A stretch of 64,000 nucleotides of DNA from Eubacteriales bacterium. GTDB taxonomy: Bacteria; Bacillota; Clostridia; Oscillospirales; Butyricicoccaceae. Made by a program: the position numbers and the translations under genes. How positions within the stretch are numbered: the stretch's first letter is position 1; every line of letters begins with the position of its first letter. Of the stretch, positions 32,571 to 41,466 are shown piece by piece. The notes under the pieces are model-generated. The model was not told where the DNA came from, ran no database searches, and worked only from the letters and a program-made list of their open reading frames with translations. The DNA lies in NCBI GenBank assembly GCA_030539335.1, contig JAUNSG010000006.1, positions 124,001 to 188,000 on the forward strand. Reading direction: 5' to 3'.

Positions 32571-34763
32571 CTACACCCGCTCCATCAATCGCCGTTTGAG
32601 CTGGATGCTGCCGTCCTCCAGCAGGATTTCGACCAAATCGGCCTCCCCGCTCTCCAGCAGCAGCCCTGCAAGCGGATCGGCGATCTGCCGGGCGATCTCA
32701 TCGCGCACCGCCCGCGCGCCACGGGCATGATCGACTACGCCGAGCGCCCGCACTACCGCCGGCTCCCATCCGAGCAGCACGCCCTGCGTCTCACACCGCT
32801 GTGCCAGAATACGCAGTTCGCGCTCCGCAATCGCCTCACAGTCCTCCTTCTGCAAATCGGAAAACAGGATGATGTCGTCCAGCCGTGCCGCCAGTTCCGC
32901 ACTCAGCACCCGGCGCACCTCCTCTTCCGTCTGTTCCTCCCGGGTGTCCTTCCGGGAGAAGCCGACACGGCGGCTTGCCGAAATCCCGGCGCCGAGATTG
33001 GAGGTCAGCACAATGACGGCATGGCGGAAATCCGCACCTTTTCCCTCGGAATCCGTCAGTCGTCCGTCCTCCAGCAGCCGCAGCAGGATGCGCAGCACAT
33101 CGGGGTGGGCCTTTTCCACCTCGTCAAACAGCACGACCGAGCGCGGATGCCGCCGGATCTTTTCCGTAAGCTGTCCGCCCTCCCCGTATCCTTTATAGCC
33201 GGGCGGTGCGCCAATCAGGCGCGAGACATCATGCGGCTGCTGATATTCCGTGAGGTCGATGCGGATCAGGCTGTCCCGCCCAAACAAAAACTGGGCGAGC
33301 GCTTCGCAGACCGAGGTCTTGCCGACACCGGTCGGGCCGGTCAGCAGCAGCGCCGCCTTCGGCCGGCTGACATCGCGCAGCCCGGCCGCCCCCCGCCGCA
33401 CCGCCCGGCTGATGCGTGTGACCGCCTCCTTTTGCCCGATGACCGTCTTCTGGAGCTGCTCCTCCATCTGCAGCATCCGCTTCCCATCGCCGCCGGAAAA
33501 CTCCCGATAACCCTTGGTCCGCTGTGCCGTCAGCCCGACATCCGCAGGGAGTACCTCCGACCGTCCCTGCAAATGTACCGCCGCACAGGTTTCATCCAGC
33601 AGGTCAATCGCCTTGTCCGGCAGGAACCGTTCCGGGCTGATGCGTACCGAGATGCGCACCGCCTCCCGTGCCACGCCGGGCAGAAGCTGTACCCGGTGAT
33701 GGGTGGCATAGCGCGGGGCAAGCCCTTCCAAAATGCGCAGTGCGGTTTCCTCATCCGGCTCGCACACATCGATGCGCTGGAACCGCCGGTCAAGCGCCGC
33801 ATCCTTTTCAATCGTCTTATGATATTCCTCCACCGTCGTTGTGCCGATCAGCCGGATTTCTCCGCGTGCCAGCGCCGGCTTGAGCAGGTTGGAGGCATCG
33901 ATCGCCCCCTCCGCTGCGCCCGCACCGACCAGCGTGTGTACCTCATCGACAAAAGCGATGATGCTCTCGTTCGCACTCAGCTCGCGCACGATGTTCCGGA
34001 GCCGCTCTTCAAATTCGCCGCGGTATTTTGTCCCGGAAATCAGCGACGCCATGTCGATGGACAGGATGCGCGCATGACGCAGCTCCTCCGGTACGTTGCC
34101 ATCGGCAATCGCCTGCGCCAGCGCCTCCGCAAGCGCGGTCTTTCCAACCCCCGGATCGCCGAGCAGCACCGGATTGTTCTTCGTCCGCCGCGTCAGGATG
34201 GTCAGCATCCGGAACACCTCGTCATCCCGTCCGATCACCGGATCGAGTTGTCCCCGGCGCGCCCGTTCCGTCAGATCCACCGCATACTTGTCCAGCACGG
34301 AGGTCCCCGACCGTGCGCCCATCATGCGCGGCTTTTTCTCCGGAAGGGTCTTGATCCCCGTCAGCCGCTCCAGCGTCACCATGTCCGCCCGCATCCCCTC
34401 CATCATCTGCCGCGCGGTACAGCCCCGGCATTCCAGGATCGCTCCCAGCAGCGACTCGGTGCCGACACTTCCCTCGGACGACTTCTGCGCCTGCTCCATC
34501 ACACTCTGCATGTGCGCCGTCAGCTCCGTTGGGCTGGTGCGCGGATTGCGCCGCCCATAGCGCTCGGTGAGTTTTCGTTCGAGCTGCCGCTCGGTGACCC
34601 CGGCGGAGGCCAGAATCCTCCCCGACATGCTCCGCCGCTGACGCAGCAGACCCAAAAGCAGGTACTCGGTCCCGATCCTCTCCCGCCCCATCTGCCCGGC
34701 GGCCTTCTTCGCGCATTTCAACGCCCGCGCCGCCTGTTCGTCCAATTGCTCATAGCTGCCCAT
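32571..34763 (-). CDS. ClpC-like AAA+ unfoldase without middle domain
   Basis: A 730-residue Clp ATPase. The N-domain has two repeats ([28 protein letters not shown]); domain 1 has Walker [11 protein letters not shown] and Walker [13 protein letters not shown]; domain 2 has [10 protein letters not shown] and [12 protein letters not shown]. The tripeptide VGF in [11 protein letters not shown] matches the ClpP-docking loop of ClpC. Domain 1 ends at [14 protein letters not shown] and domain 2 begins near VIGQKEAV with only some 45 residues between, so the coiled-coil middle domain that binds MecA-type adaptors is absent. ATG 34763 follows GAGGGAG. It should feed substrates to ClpP with different adaptor control. 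Confidence 0.9.
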   Translation of the reverse strand: MGSYEQLDEQAARALKCAKKAAGQMGRERIGTEYLLLGLLRQRRSMSGRILASAGVTERQLERKLTERYGRRNPRTSPTELTAHMQSVMEQAQKSSEGSVGTESLLGAILECRGCTARQMMEGMRADMVTLERLTGIKTLPEKKPRMMGARSGTSVLDKYAVDLTERARRGQLDPVIGRDDEVFRMLTILTRRTKNNPVLLGDPGVGKTALAEALAQAIADGNVPEELRHARILSIDMASLISGTKYRGEFEERLRNIVRELSANESIIAFVDEVHTLVGAGAAEGAIDASNLLKPALARGEIRLIGTTTVEEYHKTIEKDAALDRRFQRIDVCEPDEETALRILEGLAPRYATHHRVQLLPGVAREAVRISVRISPERFLPDKAIDLLDETCAAVHLQGRSEVLPADVGLTAQRTKGYREFSGGDGKRMLQMEEQLQKTVIGQKEAVTRISRAVRRGAAGLRDVSRPKAALLLTGPTGVGKTSVCEALAQFLFGRDSLIRIDLTEYQQPHDVSRLIGAPPGYKGYGEGGQLTEKIRRHPRSVVLFDEVEKAHPDVLRILLRLLEDGRLTDSEGKGADFRHAVIVLTSNLGAGISASRRVGFSRKDTREEQTEEEVRRVLSAELAARLDDIILFSDLQKEDCEAIAERELRILAQRCETQGVLLGWEPAVVRALGVVDHARGARAVRDEIARQIADPLAGLLLESGEADLVEILLEDGSIQLKRRLMERV

Positions 34764-34929
34764 ACGCTCTCCCTCATTTCTGTAAGAATGTGAGGGTTTT
34801 GCCAAAAGAATGACAAGAACCCCCAGAGAAATCCAATTACATACCGTCAACGATTTCTCTCTAACAGCATTTCCTTCTCTGCCAGATTTTACACGCGGTT
34901 TTCTTTTTAAAAAATTTGCTAAAATGGAG

Positions 34930-34957
34930 TTGTTTTTTTTTCGTATTGTGATAGAAT
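34930..34957 (+). promoter_or_regulatory. Promoter of the ferredoxin gene
   Basis: TTGTTT (34930-34935), 16-base spacer, TAGAAT (34952-34957). Confidence 0.65.
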
Positions 34958-34988
34958 ATAAATAAATTCTTACAGGAGGTGCTTTTTC

Positions 34989-35159
34989 ATGGCTTACCAG
35001 ATTAGTGATGCTTGCATCAGCTGTGGTTCCTGCGCTGCAGAGTGCCCGGTTGGCGCTATCTCTCAGGGCGATTCCGCTTACACCATCGACGAGGGCGCAT
35101 GTCTTGACTGCGGTTCCTGCGCTGGCGCATGTCCGATGGGCGCAATTGCTCAGGCATAA
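34989..35159 (+). CDS. 2[4Fe-4S] ferredoxin
   Basis: A 56-residue clostridial ferredoxin, too short for most gene callers. Two cluster motifs CISCGSCAAECP (residues 9-20) and CLDCGSCAGACP (38-49) each give CxxCxxCxxxCP. It carries low-potential electrons, for example from pyruvate:ferredoxin oxidoreductase to hydrogenase. AGGAGGTG precedes the ATG, and a terminator follows. Monocistronic. Confidence 0.96.
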   Translation: MAYQISDACISCGSCAAECPVGAISQGDSAYTIDEGACLDCGSCAGACPMGAIAQA

Positions 35160-35187
35160 GTTTCATCGTTTTTTAGGTACATGGAAG

Positions 35188-35216
35188 AGACCCGGTGCTT
35201 GTCATCGGGTCTTTTC
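35188..35216 (+). terminator. Terminator of the ferredoxin gene
   Basis: AGACCCGGTG-CTTGT-CATCGGGTCT (one G-T pair) followed by TTTCTTTT. Confidence 0.88.
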
Positions 35217-35320
35217 TTTTGCTGTGAACCTGTTTCAATCCCGTTAATAAAAATCGACATATTTTGTGTATTTTGTGAAAAACTTTTGATCCTCGCGGAA
35301 ATCCTTGATGCATCTACCCA

Positions 35321-35349
35321 TTGTTTTTTTTGAGGGAAACGCCTATAAT
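35321..35349 (+). promoter_or_regulatory. Promoter of the CPA2 antiporter gene
   Basis: TTGTTT (35321-35326), 17-base spacer, TATAAT (35344-35349). A leader of about 100 bases follows; I do not recognise a riboswitch in it. Confidence 0.75.
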
Positions 35350-35459
35350 GATTGACGATAAAAAAAGACGCAAGGGAACATTCCATCGGCTTTCGCATAC
35401 TTTGACAGACAGACTGCCCCTCGTTTTTCCCTGCCATTCATTCAAAGGAGGTTTTTCCA

Positions 35460-36647
35460 ATGGAATCGTATGGTTATCTTCTTATCATCGCGATTATTCT
35501 TCTGTCCACTAAGGTTTTTGGTCTGGCTTCCGGTAAAATCAGCATGCCGCAGGTTGTCGGCGCTCTGGTCGCCGGTCTGATCCTTGGCCCGTCGGTTCTC
35601 GGCGTCGTGGAAGAAACCGATCTGATTGTTGCCCTTTCGGAGATCGGCGTTATCATGCTGATGTTCGATGCCGGCCTCGGCACCGACCTGAAGGAGCTCA
35701 AGAGCACTGGTCTGGCATCGTTTGTCATCGCCATCATCGGTGTTGTCGTCCCGCTGCTCGGCGGTATGGGGCTGTATATGCTCTATTTCCCGAACAACGG
35801 CGACACCATGTATATGCTGGAGGCGGTTTTCATCGGCGTCATCCTGACTGCCACATCCGTCAGCATTACGGTCGAGACGCTGCGTGAGCTGGGTAAGCTG
35901 CAAGGCAAGGTCGGCACCGCCATCATGGGCGCTGCGGTCATCGATGATATCCTCGGTATTATTGTTCTGACCATCGTATCCAGCTTTACCGATCCGGATG
36001 TAAAGATTGCCGTTGTTCTGCTGAAGATCGTTCTGTTCTTCGTCTTTGTCGGCGTCGTCGGTATCCTGTGCTATAAGCTGTTCCAGCGCCTCGATGCGCG
36101 TTATAAGGATCACATGCACCGCCGCGTGGCCATCTTCGGCCTGTCCTTCGCACTCATCATGTCGTTCTGCGCGGAGTATTTCTTCGGCGTTGCGGACATC
36201 ACCGGTGCGTATTTCGCCGGCCTGCTGCTGTGCAACCTGCCGTTTGTCCGTCAGTATGTCAGCCGCCGTGTCGGTATCGTATCCTATATGTTCTTCAGCC
36301 CGATCTTCTTCGCCAGTGTCGGTATCAAGACCGACCTTCGCGGCCTGACCCCGGCTCTGCTGCTCTTTGGCCTGCTCCTGCTGGTGATCGCCATCCTGAC
36401 CAAGATCGTCGGCTGCGGCCTGGGCGCCAAGCTGTGTGGCTTTTCGATGCATGACTCGGTCTCCATCGGTGTCGGCATGGTATCCCGTGGTGAGGTCGCA
36501 CTGATCGTCGCACAGAAGGGCGCTTCCTGCGGCCTGGTTTCGGACAGCATGTTCGCTCCGGTCATCCTCGTCGTCATCGTCACGACGCTGATTACCCCGA
36601 TTCTGCTCAAGCTGGTCATGAGCGACAAAAAGACAAATCCCGCCTGA
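35460..36647 (+). CDS. Monovalent cation:proton antiporter (CPA2 family)
   Basis: A 395-residue membrane protein with 11-13 helices. Family features: GLASGKISMPQVVGALVAG near 20-38, LMFDAGLGTDLKEL near 68, and the ion-site motif AAVIDDILGIIVL near 158-170, where the Asp pair marks electroneutral or Na+/H+ members. There is no C-terminal TrkA domain. It exchanges Na+ or K+ for protons at the membrane. AAAGGAGG is upstream of ATG 35460. Confidence 0.92.
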   Translation: MESYGYLLIIAIILLSTKVFGLASGKISMPQVVGALVAGLILGPSVLGVVEETDLIVALSEIGVIMLMFDAGLGTDLKELKSTGLASFVIAIIGVVVPLLGGMGLYMLYFPNNGDTMYMLEAVFIGVILTATSVSITVETLRELGKLQGKVGTAIMGAAVIDDILGIIVLTIVSSFTDPDVKIAVVLLKIVLFFVFVGVVGILCYKLFQRLDARYKDHMHRRVAIFGLSFALIMSFCAEYFFGVADITGAYFAGLLLCNLPFVRQYVSRRVGIVSYMFFSPIFFASVGIKTDLRGLTPALLLFGLLLLVIAILTKIVGCGLGAKLCGFSMHDSVSIGVGMVSRGEVALIVAQKGASCGLVSDSMFAPVILVVIVTTLITPILLKLVMSDKKTNPA

Positions 36648-36677
36648 CGGAGTGATTTCTCTCATACTGTAAAATGC

Positions 36678-36713
36678 AACTCCCGCAGTGTATCGTTCAC
36701 TGCGGGAGTTTTT
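36678..36713. terminator. Bidirectional terminator after the antiporter gene
   Basis: Perfect 13-bp stem AACTCCCGCAGTG/CACTGCGGGAGTT with a seven-base loop and TTT on plus, A/T-rich on minus. It serves the antiporter and the convergent phage remnant. Confidence 0.92.
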
Positions 36714-36716
36714 GTG

Positions 36717-37316
36717 TTATTTGAGCGCTTTGATCCGGTCAATGGCAAGCTTCGCCTGCTGATAGCTCTTGGTCGCCGTCTTGGTTCCCGCCTTGACGCC
36801 AAGGATCTTGGCGTCCGCCGGGAGGACATACCCATAGGTCTGCCAGCGCTGCAACGCATTCTCATACGTTGTCTGGCTGTAGTTGATCTTTGCCTGTGCT
36901 TTTTGCAGCTGGATCGCCGAAAGCTGCTGATAATTGCTCTGCTCCGCCGCCGCCACCTCCGACGAATACTGGCTGCGCGCTTCTGCCTCCGCATTGGTCC
37001 GCGTCGTCGCCAGATTATTGAGATTCGTGCGCAAATTGTTGTTCGACGCCACGCGCGACGACTCGGTATACCCGGTAGTCGCGCTGCCGTAGGCTGATCC
37101 GAAGCTCAATCCAGCCGCCGCCAGCTTTTCCTCCTGTCCCAGCGCTGTGCGCCGCGCGGCATTCTGTGCCGCCGTGATGTTGCTGCGGTAGCCGCTGCGG
37201 ATCGAGGCCAGCGATTCGTTCAGCCGGCTCTTGCTCTGTGTCTTCGCTGTGGCCAGCGAATTGTTCTGTGCTGTCTCCGCTGCCTTGTATAAATCATTGA
37301 TGTTGAGTGTGCTCAT
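36717..37316 (-). CDS. Ala/Gln-rich phage structural protein
   Basis: A 199-residue helical protein starting MSTLNINDLYKAAETAQNNS, rich in Ala, Ser, Asn and Gln with coiled-coil character in the middle (NLATTRTNAEAEARSQYSSE). GGAGG is seven bases before ATG 37316, which overlaps the previous stop by four bases. Position after the large structural protein suggests a tail or internal virion protein. Family not recognised. Confidence 0.72.
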   Translation of the reverse strand: MSTLNINDLYKAAETAQNNSLATAKTQSKSRLNESLASIRSGYRSNITAAQNAARRTALGQEEKLAAAGLSFGSAYGSATTGYTESSRVASNNNLRTNLNNLATTRTNAEAEARSQYSSEVAAAEQSNYQQLSAIQLQKAQAKINYSQTTYENALQRWQTYGYVLPADAKILGVKAGTKTATKSYQQAKLAIDRIKALK

Positions 37317-39103
37317 GCTTGCTTCCTCCTTTTTCCTTTCATCGGGGTGCCAACCGTGTACCGGATGACCAGTCCCAGCATACCGAACGGCTCCTCCGGC
37401 TGCCGGTTCTGCACAATCCCCTGAAACAGGAACACCCTGCGCTTTCTCCGGTTGACCGGGATGGGCACAGCGGCCGCTACCGTCCGGAAGGAAAAACGGG
37501 AAAAATCCACCTCCGCGAAGGAAAACAGCGTGAGCAGGATATCCTCCGCCTGCTCCCTCCCGCGCTCGGTCTGGTAATACAGCTCCGCCGACGAACGGCG
37601 GTACGGCATGAGCACCGGATAGAACGACAAAATGTTCTTGCTGCAATTCCAGCTCCCCAGTGCGGTGAATGGCGTGCTCCACCGCGCACAGATCGGCTCC
37701 CCGTCATCCAGATAGGCGCCCGTCTCGTCCTCCGCGCAGAATTTACACACCCGTCCATCGGCCGTCCCGAACCAAAGTCCGTCCTCTTCCGAGAAAAAAC
37801 AGGTTGCCGGGATGTTCTCCCAATAATACCACTCCGGGATGCTGTTTGCCATCTGCCTCCCGTCCGCCACATAACAGTGTCCGTTGACCGACAGATACAG
37901 ATGGTCCCTCCAGACGCACAAAACCGCGTTCTGCAAATCCGGCTCCTTTGTCAGCCGCTTGTCGATCCGGTGCGACACACCGGAAATCATGCGCTGGTCG
38001 GTGACATAGGTGCCGAACACCCCCATCACGCCCGAAGCGGACAGATACATCGGAATCCCCTCCAGCTCAGCACACGCCGCCATGCTCACCGCCCCGGCCG
38101 CCTCGGCGCCCTGCTTGAGCGAATAGGCCGGACGGTCGTTGTCATCCAGTGCAAACGTGCGCAGATACTGCTTGGCATCCTGTCCGTCCTCCTTGAGCAC
38201 GAGCTGGGTGTCATACTGCCGCAGATAGCCCATAATGGCCGACGCATCCGCACCGACGCGCGTATACCCGGTGTCCGGGAAATACGACGGATCATACAGA
38301 CCGGACTGCCAGTCGCAGTTCGGCTCCTGCGGATCGCCCGAGACAAACACACGGGTATCATTGCTGCCGCCATACAGGCCGAAAATGCGGCAGCGGTCGA
38401 TTTTCCCGCTGTATTCCGGTACGGTCTTGGCAAATTGAATCACGACATTCGCCAGTCCATCGCCGTCCTCCGGCGCATTCGCAAACGTGACCGTTCCGCG
38501 GTTGACGTTGACCGAGGCGATCGTGTAGCCCGAACAGGTCACGCTGTCCGCATCGATCTGGCGGCAGTCGAGCTGGAACGTCTTGGTCGTACCGTCGCCG
38601 ACAAATGTGTTGATGCGGTAGGGGGTCAGCATGTTGACAGCCTCCAGGCTCTCGCCCCCTCCGGCCGGCGGAGCGCCGATCGTCGTGGTCGGGACAAAGG
38701 CACAGCTCCGCACCGGGACGACCTGCACCCCGTCATACACCAGATAGGTCTTGCCGTCCAGAATCCAGAGCTTTCCGTTCATGCGGAACGAGCGCGACGG
38801 CCCTTCCGCCATCCCTTCGTACAGCGCAACCGCACTGCTGTCCAGCATCCGGTACATCTTCGTCCCCGCGTGGACGAGGATATGTTCGTCCAGCCGGTGC
38901 AGGCCGTAAATCGGCACGCCAAACGACATCAGCCCGCGGTAGCCCGTGCGCTTAACCGGGAAATAGGTCGCGTCCGCAATCATGTTGCAGGCGTCCGGGG
39001 AACGGGTCGGATCGACCTTGGTCGGATCGGTGGAAAAATCCACCCCGGCGAACCGCTCAATCGTCATCTCCTGTACGCTGGTATCTGTGGAATAATAGCT
39101 CAT
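37313..39103 (-). CDS. Phage structural protein (tail tube/stopper-like, beta-propeller-like)
   Basis: A 596-residue protein. It begins MSYYSTDTSVQEMTIERFAG and has repeated beta segments such as GPSRSFRMNGKLWILDGKTY, NDTRVFVSGDPQEPNCDWQS and GLWFGTADGRVCKFCAEDE, consistent with a propeller-type virion protein of the short-tailed-phage tubular group. ATG 39103 overlaps the stop of the adaptor gene (ATGA) and follows GAGGGG. The structural role is inferred from position and composition. Confidence 0.7.
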   Translation of the reverse strand: MSYYSTDTSVQEMTIERFAGVDFSTDPTKVDPTRSPDACNMIADATYFPVKRTGYRGLMSFGVPIYGLHRLDEHILVHAGTKMYRMLDSSAVALYEGMAEGPSRSFRMNGKLWILDGKTYLVYDGVQVVPVRSCAFVPTTTIGAPPAGGGESLEAVNMLTPYRINTFVGDGTTKTFQLDCRQIDADSVTCSGYTIASVNVNRGTVTFANAPEDGDGLANVVIQFAKTVPEYSGKIDRCRIFGLYGGSNDTRVFVSGDPQEPNCDWQSGLYDPSYFPDTGYTRVGADASAIMGYLRQYDTQLVLKEDGQDAKQYLRTFALDDNDRPAYSLKQGAEAAGAVSMAACAELEGIPMYLSASGVMGVFGTYVTDQRMISGVSHRIDKRLTKEPDLQNAVLCVWRDHLYLSVNGHCYVADGRQMANSIPEWYYWENIPATCFFSEEDGLWFGTADGRVCKFCAEDETGAYLDDGEPICARWSTPFTALGSWNCSKNILSFYPVLMPYRRSSAELYYQTERGREQAEDILLTLFSFAEVDFSRFSFRTVAAAVPIPVNRRKRRVFLFQGIVQNRQPEEPFGMLGLVIRYTVGTPMKGKRRKQA

Positions 39104-39468
39104 CCCGTTCCCCTCATTTCGATCAGGCAGCACGGGGAATATTTGGCCAGCCGCTCCTCATATTCCTGTGTCAGCCGGTTGTATTCCTTCCGGTCCTCCC
39201 CGGCGACGAGCAGCGCCGCCAGCCGGTACGGAAAGCATTCACTCACCATGCGTTCGTGATACGGGACCTCATCCTCCAGCTCCAGCAGTTCCGGCGCCGT
39301 GACAAAGCTGTGCTTTCCAAACGCCTGATCGAGTGCATTCTGCTCTCCGAGGCAGTCCGCCAGCATCTGGTTCAGGCAGACCAGTGCGAGCGCTGGATAA
39401 TAACCGACATCGGTTTCCTCCTGTCCGAGCAGCGCCACCGCCCGTTGATACACCTCTCGTCCTGTCAT
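39100..39468 (-). CDS. Phage head-tail adaptor-like protein
   Basis: A 122-residue helical protein, MTGREVYQRAVALLGQEETD..., with the helix-rich pattern of small connectors (YPALALVCLNQMLADCLGE; YRLAALLVAGEDRKEYNRL). GGAGG precedes ATG 39468. It lies between capsid and tubular-protein genes, the usual place for a gp6-like adaptor. Confidence 0.7.
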   Translation of the reverse strand: MTGREVYQRAVALLGQEETDVGYYPALALVCLNQMLADCLGEQNALDQAFGKHSFVTAPELLELEDEVPYHERMVSECFPYRLAALLVAGEDRKEYNRLTQEYEERLAKYSPCCLIEMRGTG

Positions 39469-39536
39469 TGCATCCTCCTTTTCCGGTCCGTCGGGAAGGA
39501 GCCGGACCCATGTCCGGCTCTCCCCTTGTCCAAGTG

Positions 39537-40343
39537 TTATTCTCCGACCGCAACCGCCGAGGGGAACAGCGTCTCCGCAAAGGCAACCGCCTTCACCTCT
39601 GCCGCCTCCGCCGCAAAGCTGCCGGAATAAATGCGTGCGCTGTCCGAATAGCGCGGGTCGGTACCGTCCACCGTGTAGCGGATCTCGGTCGCGTTCGTCT
39701 GTGTCAGCGTCACCCGACCGGCTGCCTCGGAAATCTGCGGCGCCTCGAGCTGCTTTCCCGCCTCCACGAGCGCATACACACCGGCCGCCTTGGCGCCGAG
39801 TACGAACGCATCGTAATAATGACGTCCCTCAATCAGCGCACCGGACACGCCGACCGGATCGTTGTGTACCTTGGCATCCGAGATCTTATACGGCATCAGC
39901 ACCGCGTTCTTGTGGGTAATCAGGAAATAGCATCCCTCCGGCATGTAGCTCTTGGGTACGCGCACGATGCTCAGACCGGAAATCTCACCGCAGATGCCCT
40001 TGGCCACCGCCTTGACACCCAAACCTTCCAGCCCGGTGAACTCCGGCGACAGACGGATCATCTTATAGATCTCGCTGCTGACGTATACATAACGGTCGCC
40101 ATCCGGCACCAGATTGTCATCCAGCACCTGGGCGCCGGTGGAAATCAGGTCGACAATGTTGTCCTTGGTCGGGGCGCTCGCCGCAGTCGCAATCGTGCCC
40201 GCCATCGTGACAAAGCGGCGCAGTGCGTACTTGTCCGCCGCCGGGGTGGACTGCTCGTTGAGCTGCAGGCGCAGCATATCCGCCGCCTTCTTCGTCATGT
40301 TCTGATCGAGATTATTGCCCTTGTCGATTGTCAGTACAATCAT
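39537..40343 (-). pseudogene. Major capsid protein, N-terminus missing, with C-terminal chitobiase-like domain
   Basis: About 268 residues remain. The segment KKAADMLRLQLNEQSTPAAD, then SAPTKDNIVDLISTGAQVLD, RYVYVSSEIYKMIRLSPEF and GRHYYDAFVLGAKAAGVYAL follow the clostridial coat protein pattern from the spine helix onward; roughly 90 N-terminal residues are absent. ATG 40343 lacks a ribosome binding site. The final 65 residues (IRYTVDGTDPRYSDSARIYS) form a chitobiase C-terminal-type beta domain, a decoration on the capsid. I infer that an insertion near 40345 separated the missing part. Confidence 0.75.
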
Positions 40344-40359
40344 TATTATATTACTAATA

Positions 40360-40368
40360 TTTGTCGAA
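40360..40368 (+). promoter_or_regulatory. Perfect Spo0A (0A) box
   Basis: TTTGTCGAA matches the 0A-box consensus. It lies 96 bases before a gene for a protein consisting mainly of a Spo0A DNA-binding domain, so it may be an autoregulatory site or a link to sporulation control. Confidence 0.6.
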
Positions 40369-40463
40369 TTTCGCCGCAAAGTATCTATTAATGCCGCAAA
40401 CTCTCAAATTCTATCTATTTCGTGTTATTATCCCCACGTGCACAAGATTGTGAGGAAATCAAC

Positions 40464-40811
40464 ATGGAAAAAGTCATCCGCTTGCTACATCGTTTAGGAA
40501 TAACCCCCGGCTACCGGGGATATCGTCAAGCCATTATTGCGTTGGAGCTACTTGACGAAAATGAAGATTGGATGTGTAGTATAATGGAGTTATATTCAGA
40601 AATCGCATATCTGAATCACACTACACAAAAAGCTGTGGAACGAAATATTCGTACACTGTCAAAACGTGCATGGACGATCAATCCCAAGCTACTGGAAAGG
40701 CTCGCTGGATATCCATTAAAGGAGGAGCCAGCAAATACAGATTTCTTGTTTATGCTGCTAAATTACAAGCAGCGCACAAGTTCCCCGCAGCCAGCAGGAC
40801 AGAAATTCTAA
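40464..40811 (+). CDS. Stand-alone Spo0A C-terminal DNA-binding domain protein
   Basis: A 115-residue protein. VIRLLHRLGITPGYRGYRQA, then LNHTTQKAVERNIRTLSKRAW and AGYPLKEEPANTDFLFMLLN line up with the Spo0A effector domain (its GYxYLREAI, TTxSRVERAIRHAIE and KPTNSEFI parts). The receiver domain is absent, so activity would not depend on phosphorylation. GAGG precedes ATG 40464. Such proteins occur on clostridial phages and may bind 0A boxes to read or block sporulation control. Confidence 0.85.
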   Translation: MEKVIRLLHRLGITPGYRGYRQAIIALELLDENEDWMCSIMELYSEIAYLNHTTQKAVERNIRTLSKRAWTINPKLLERLAGYPLKEEPANTDFLFMLLNYKQRTSSPQPAGQKF

Positions 40812-40812
40812 A

Positions 40813-40867
40813 ACACAAATACACCCGCCTGACAGCCAATTAAGCTGTTGGGCGGGTGTAAAACTTT
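40813..40867. repeat. 55-bp hairpin repeat, copy 1
   Basis: Matches 42801-42855 with only three mismatches. Each copy holds TACACCCGCC...GGCGGGTGTA, a bidirectional terminator-like stem. This copy lies between two convergent genes. With copy 2 it brackets the HTH/toxin module. Confidence 0.85.
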
Positions 40868-40879
40868 GTTGTTGTGGAT

Positions 40880-41287
40880 TTACTGTAAAATATGTTTCCT
40901 AAAATCCCGCTGATAGATTCTCGCTCGCCGCCACACCTCCTCGACAGCATACCGGACAACAGCCGATTCGTTAATGCATCCGAGTTCATTCGGGCTGCCT
41001 TTCTCTGCCGCCGCGGTTTCATAGGTCTTAACGGCTATATCGATTTCAAATGTATGTGACGGGACAGCGTAGCATGAGTTTGATCCATATTGGTATCCTC
41101 TTGCACGCTCCCATACAGATCGAAGCGCGGTTCTGTGAATACTGTGGATTTCCTCCGGATTGTTGAGCAAGCGCCTGACAGATCGTATCAACTCCTTCTG
41201 ATAAATTTCCATTGCCATATTGCGTTCCGGTATTGAAATTTCCTCAAGGTTTCGTAAACGTGTCATGCGTTCGATATCGTTTTTCAT
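40880..41287 (-). CDS. Protein with two ALRSVW-type repeats, unknown function
   Basis: A 135-residue basic helical protein. Two copies of one motif are present: IHRTALRSVWERARGYQ near 52-68 and VVRYAVEEVWRRARIYQ near 110-126. The same motif occurs in the protein at 41467-41706. AAGGAGGAG precedes ATG 41287, which overlaps the preceding stop (ATGA). It is the last gene of the operon controlled by the HTH operators. No known family recognised. Confidence 0.72.
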   Translation of the reverse strand: MKNDIERMTRLRNLEEISIPERNMAMEIYQKELIRSVRRLLNNPEEIHSIHRTALRSVWERARGYQYGSNSCYAVPSHTFEIDIAVKTYETAAAEKGSPNELGCINESAVVRYAVEEVWRRARIYQRDFRKHILQ

Positions 41288-41460
41288 GCAGCTCCTCCTT
41301 TGCCATGAGGGCTAGTGAGTTCATTACCTGCGATTTCTTTAGCGATTGACGGATGGTTCTCAAGTAAATAAATCATCCATTTTAACGTATGCTGCGGATA
41401 CGTTGTCGCGTTGATAATGTCTAACAATCTATCAATATTATCTTTCATAATGACATCCAT
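41284..41460 (-). CDS. Small helical protein (58 aa), unknown
   Basis: MDVIMKDNIDRLLDIINATT, then LKWMIYLLENHPSIAKEIAG. ATG 41460 and 41448 are both possible; neither has a strong ribosome binding site, so it probably depends on coupling to the gene ending at 41467. Its stop overlaps the next start by three bases, which supports it as a real operon member. Confidence 0.62.
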   Translation of the reverse strand: MDVIMKDNIDRLLDIINATTYPQHTLKWMIYLLENHPSIAKEIAGNELTSPHGKGGAA

Positions 41461-41466
41461 TCTTGA

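Larger units (their letters stand above)
36717..40343 (-). mobile_element. Prophage structural remnant (older prophage)
   Basis: Four minus-strand structural genes in phage order: capsid (N-terminus missing), adaptor, large structural protein and an Ala/Gln-rich protein, with typical four-base overlaps. No terminase, portal or lysis genes remain here. The block ends abruptly inside the capsid gene at 40343, where the sequence becomes A/T-rich and unrelated. Confidence 0.78.

Noticed and set aside
35442..36665. 407-codon minus-strand frame opposite the antiporter
   Set aside because: Extremely rich in Asp, Gln, His and Asn, typical of antisense to a hydrophobic gene; the antiporter frame is certain.
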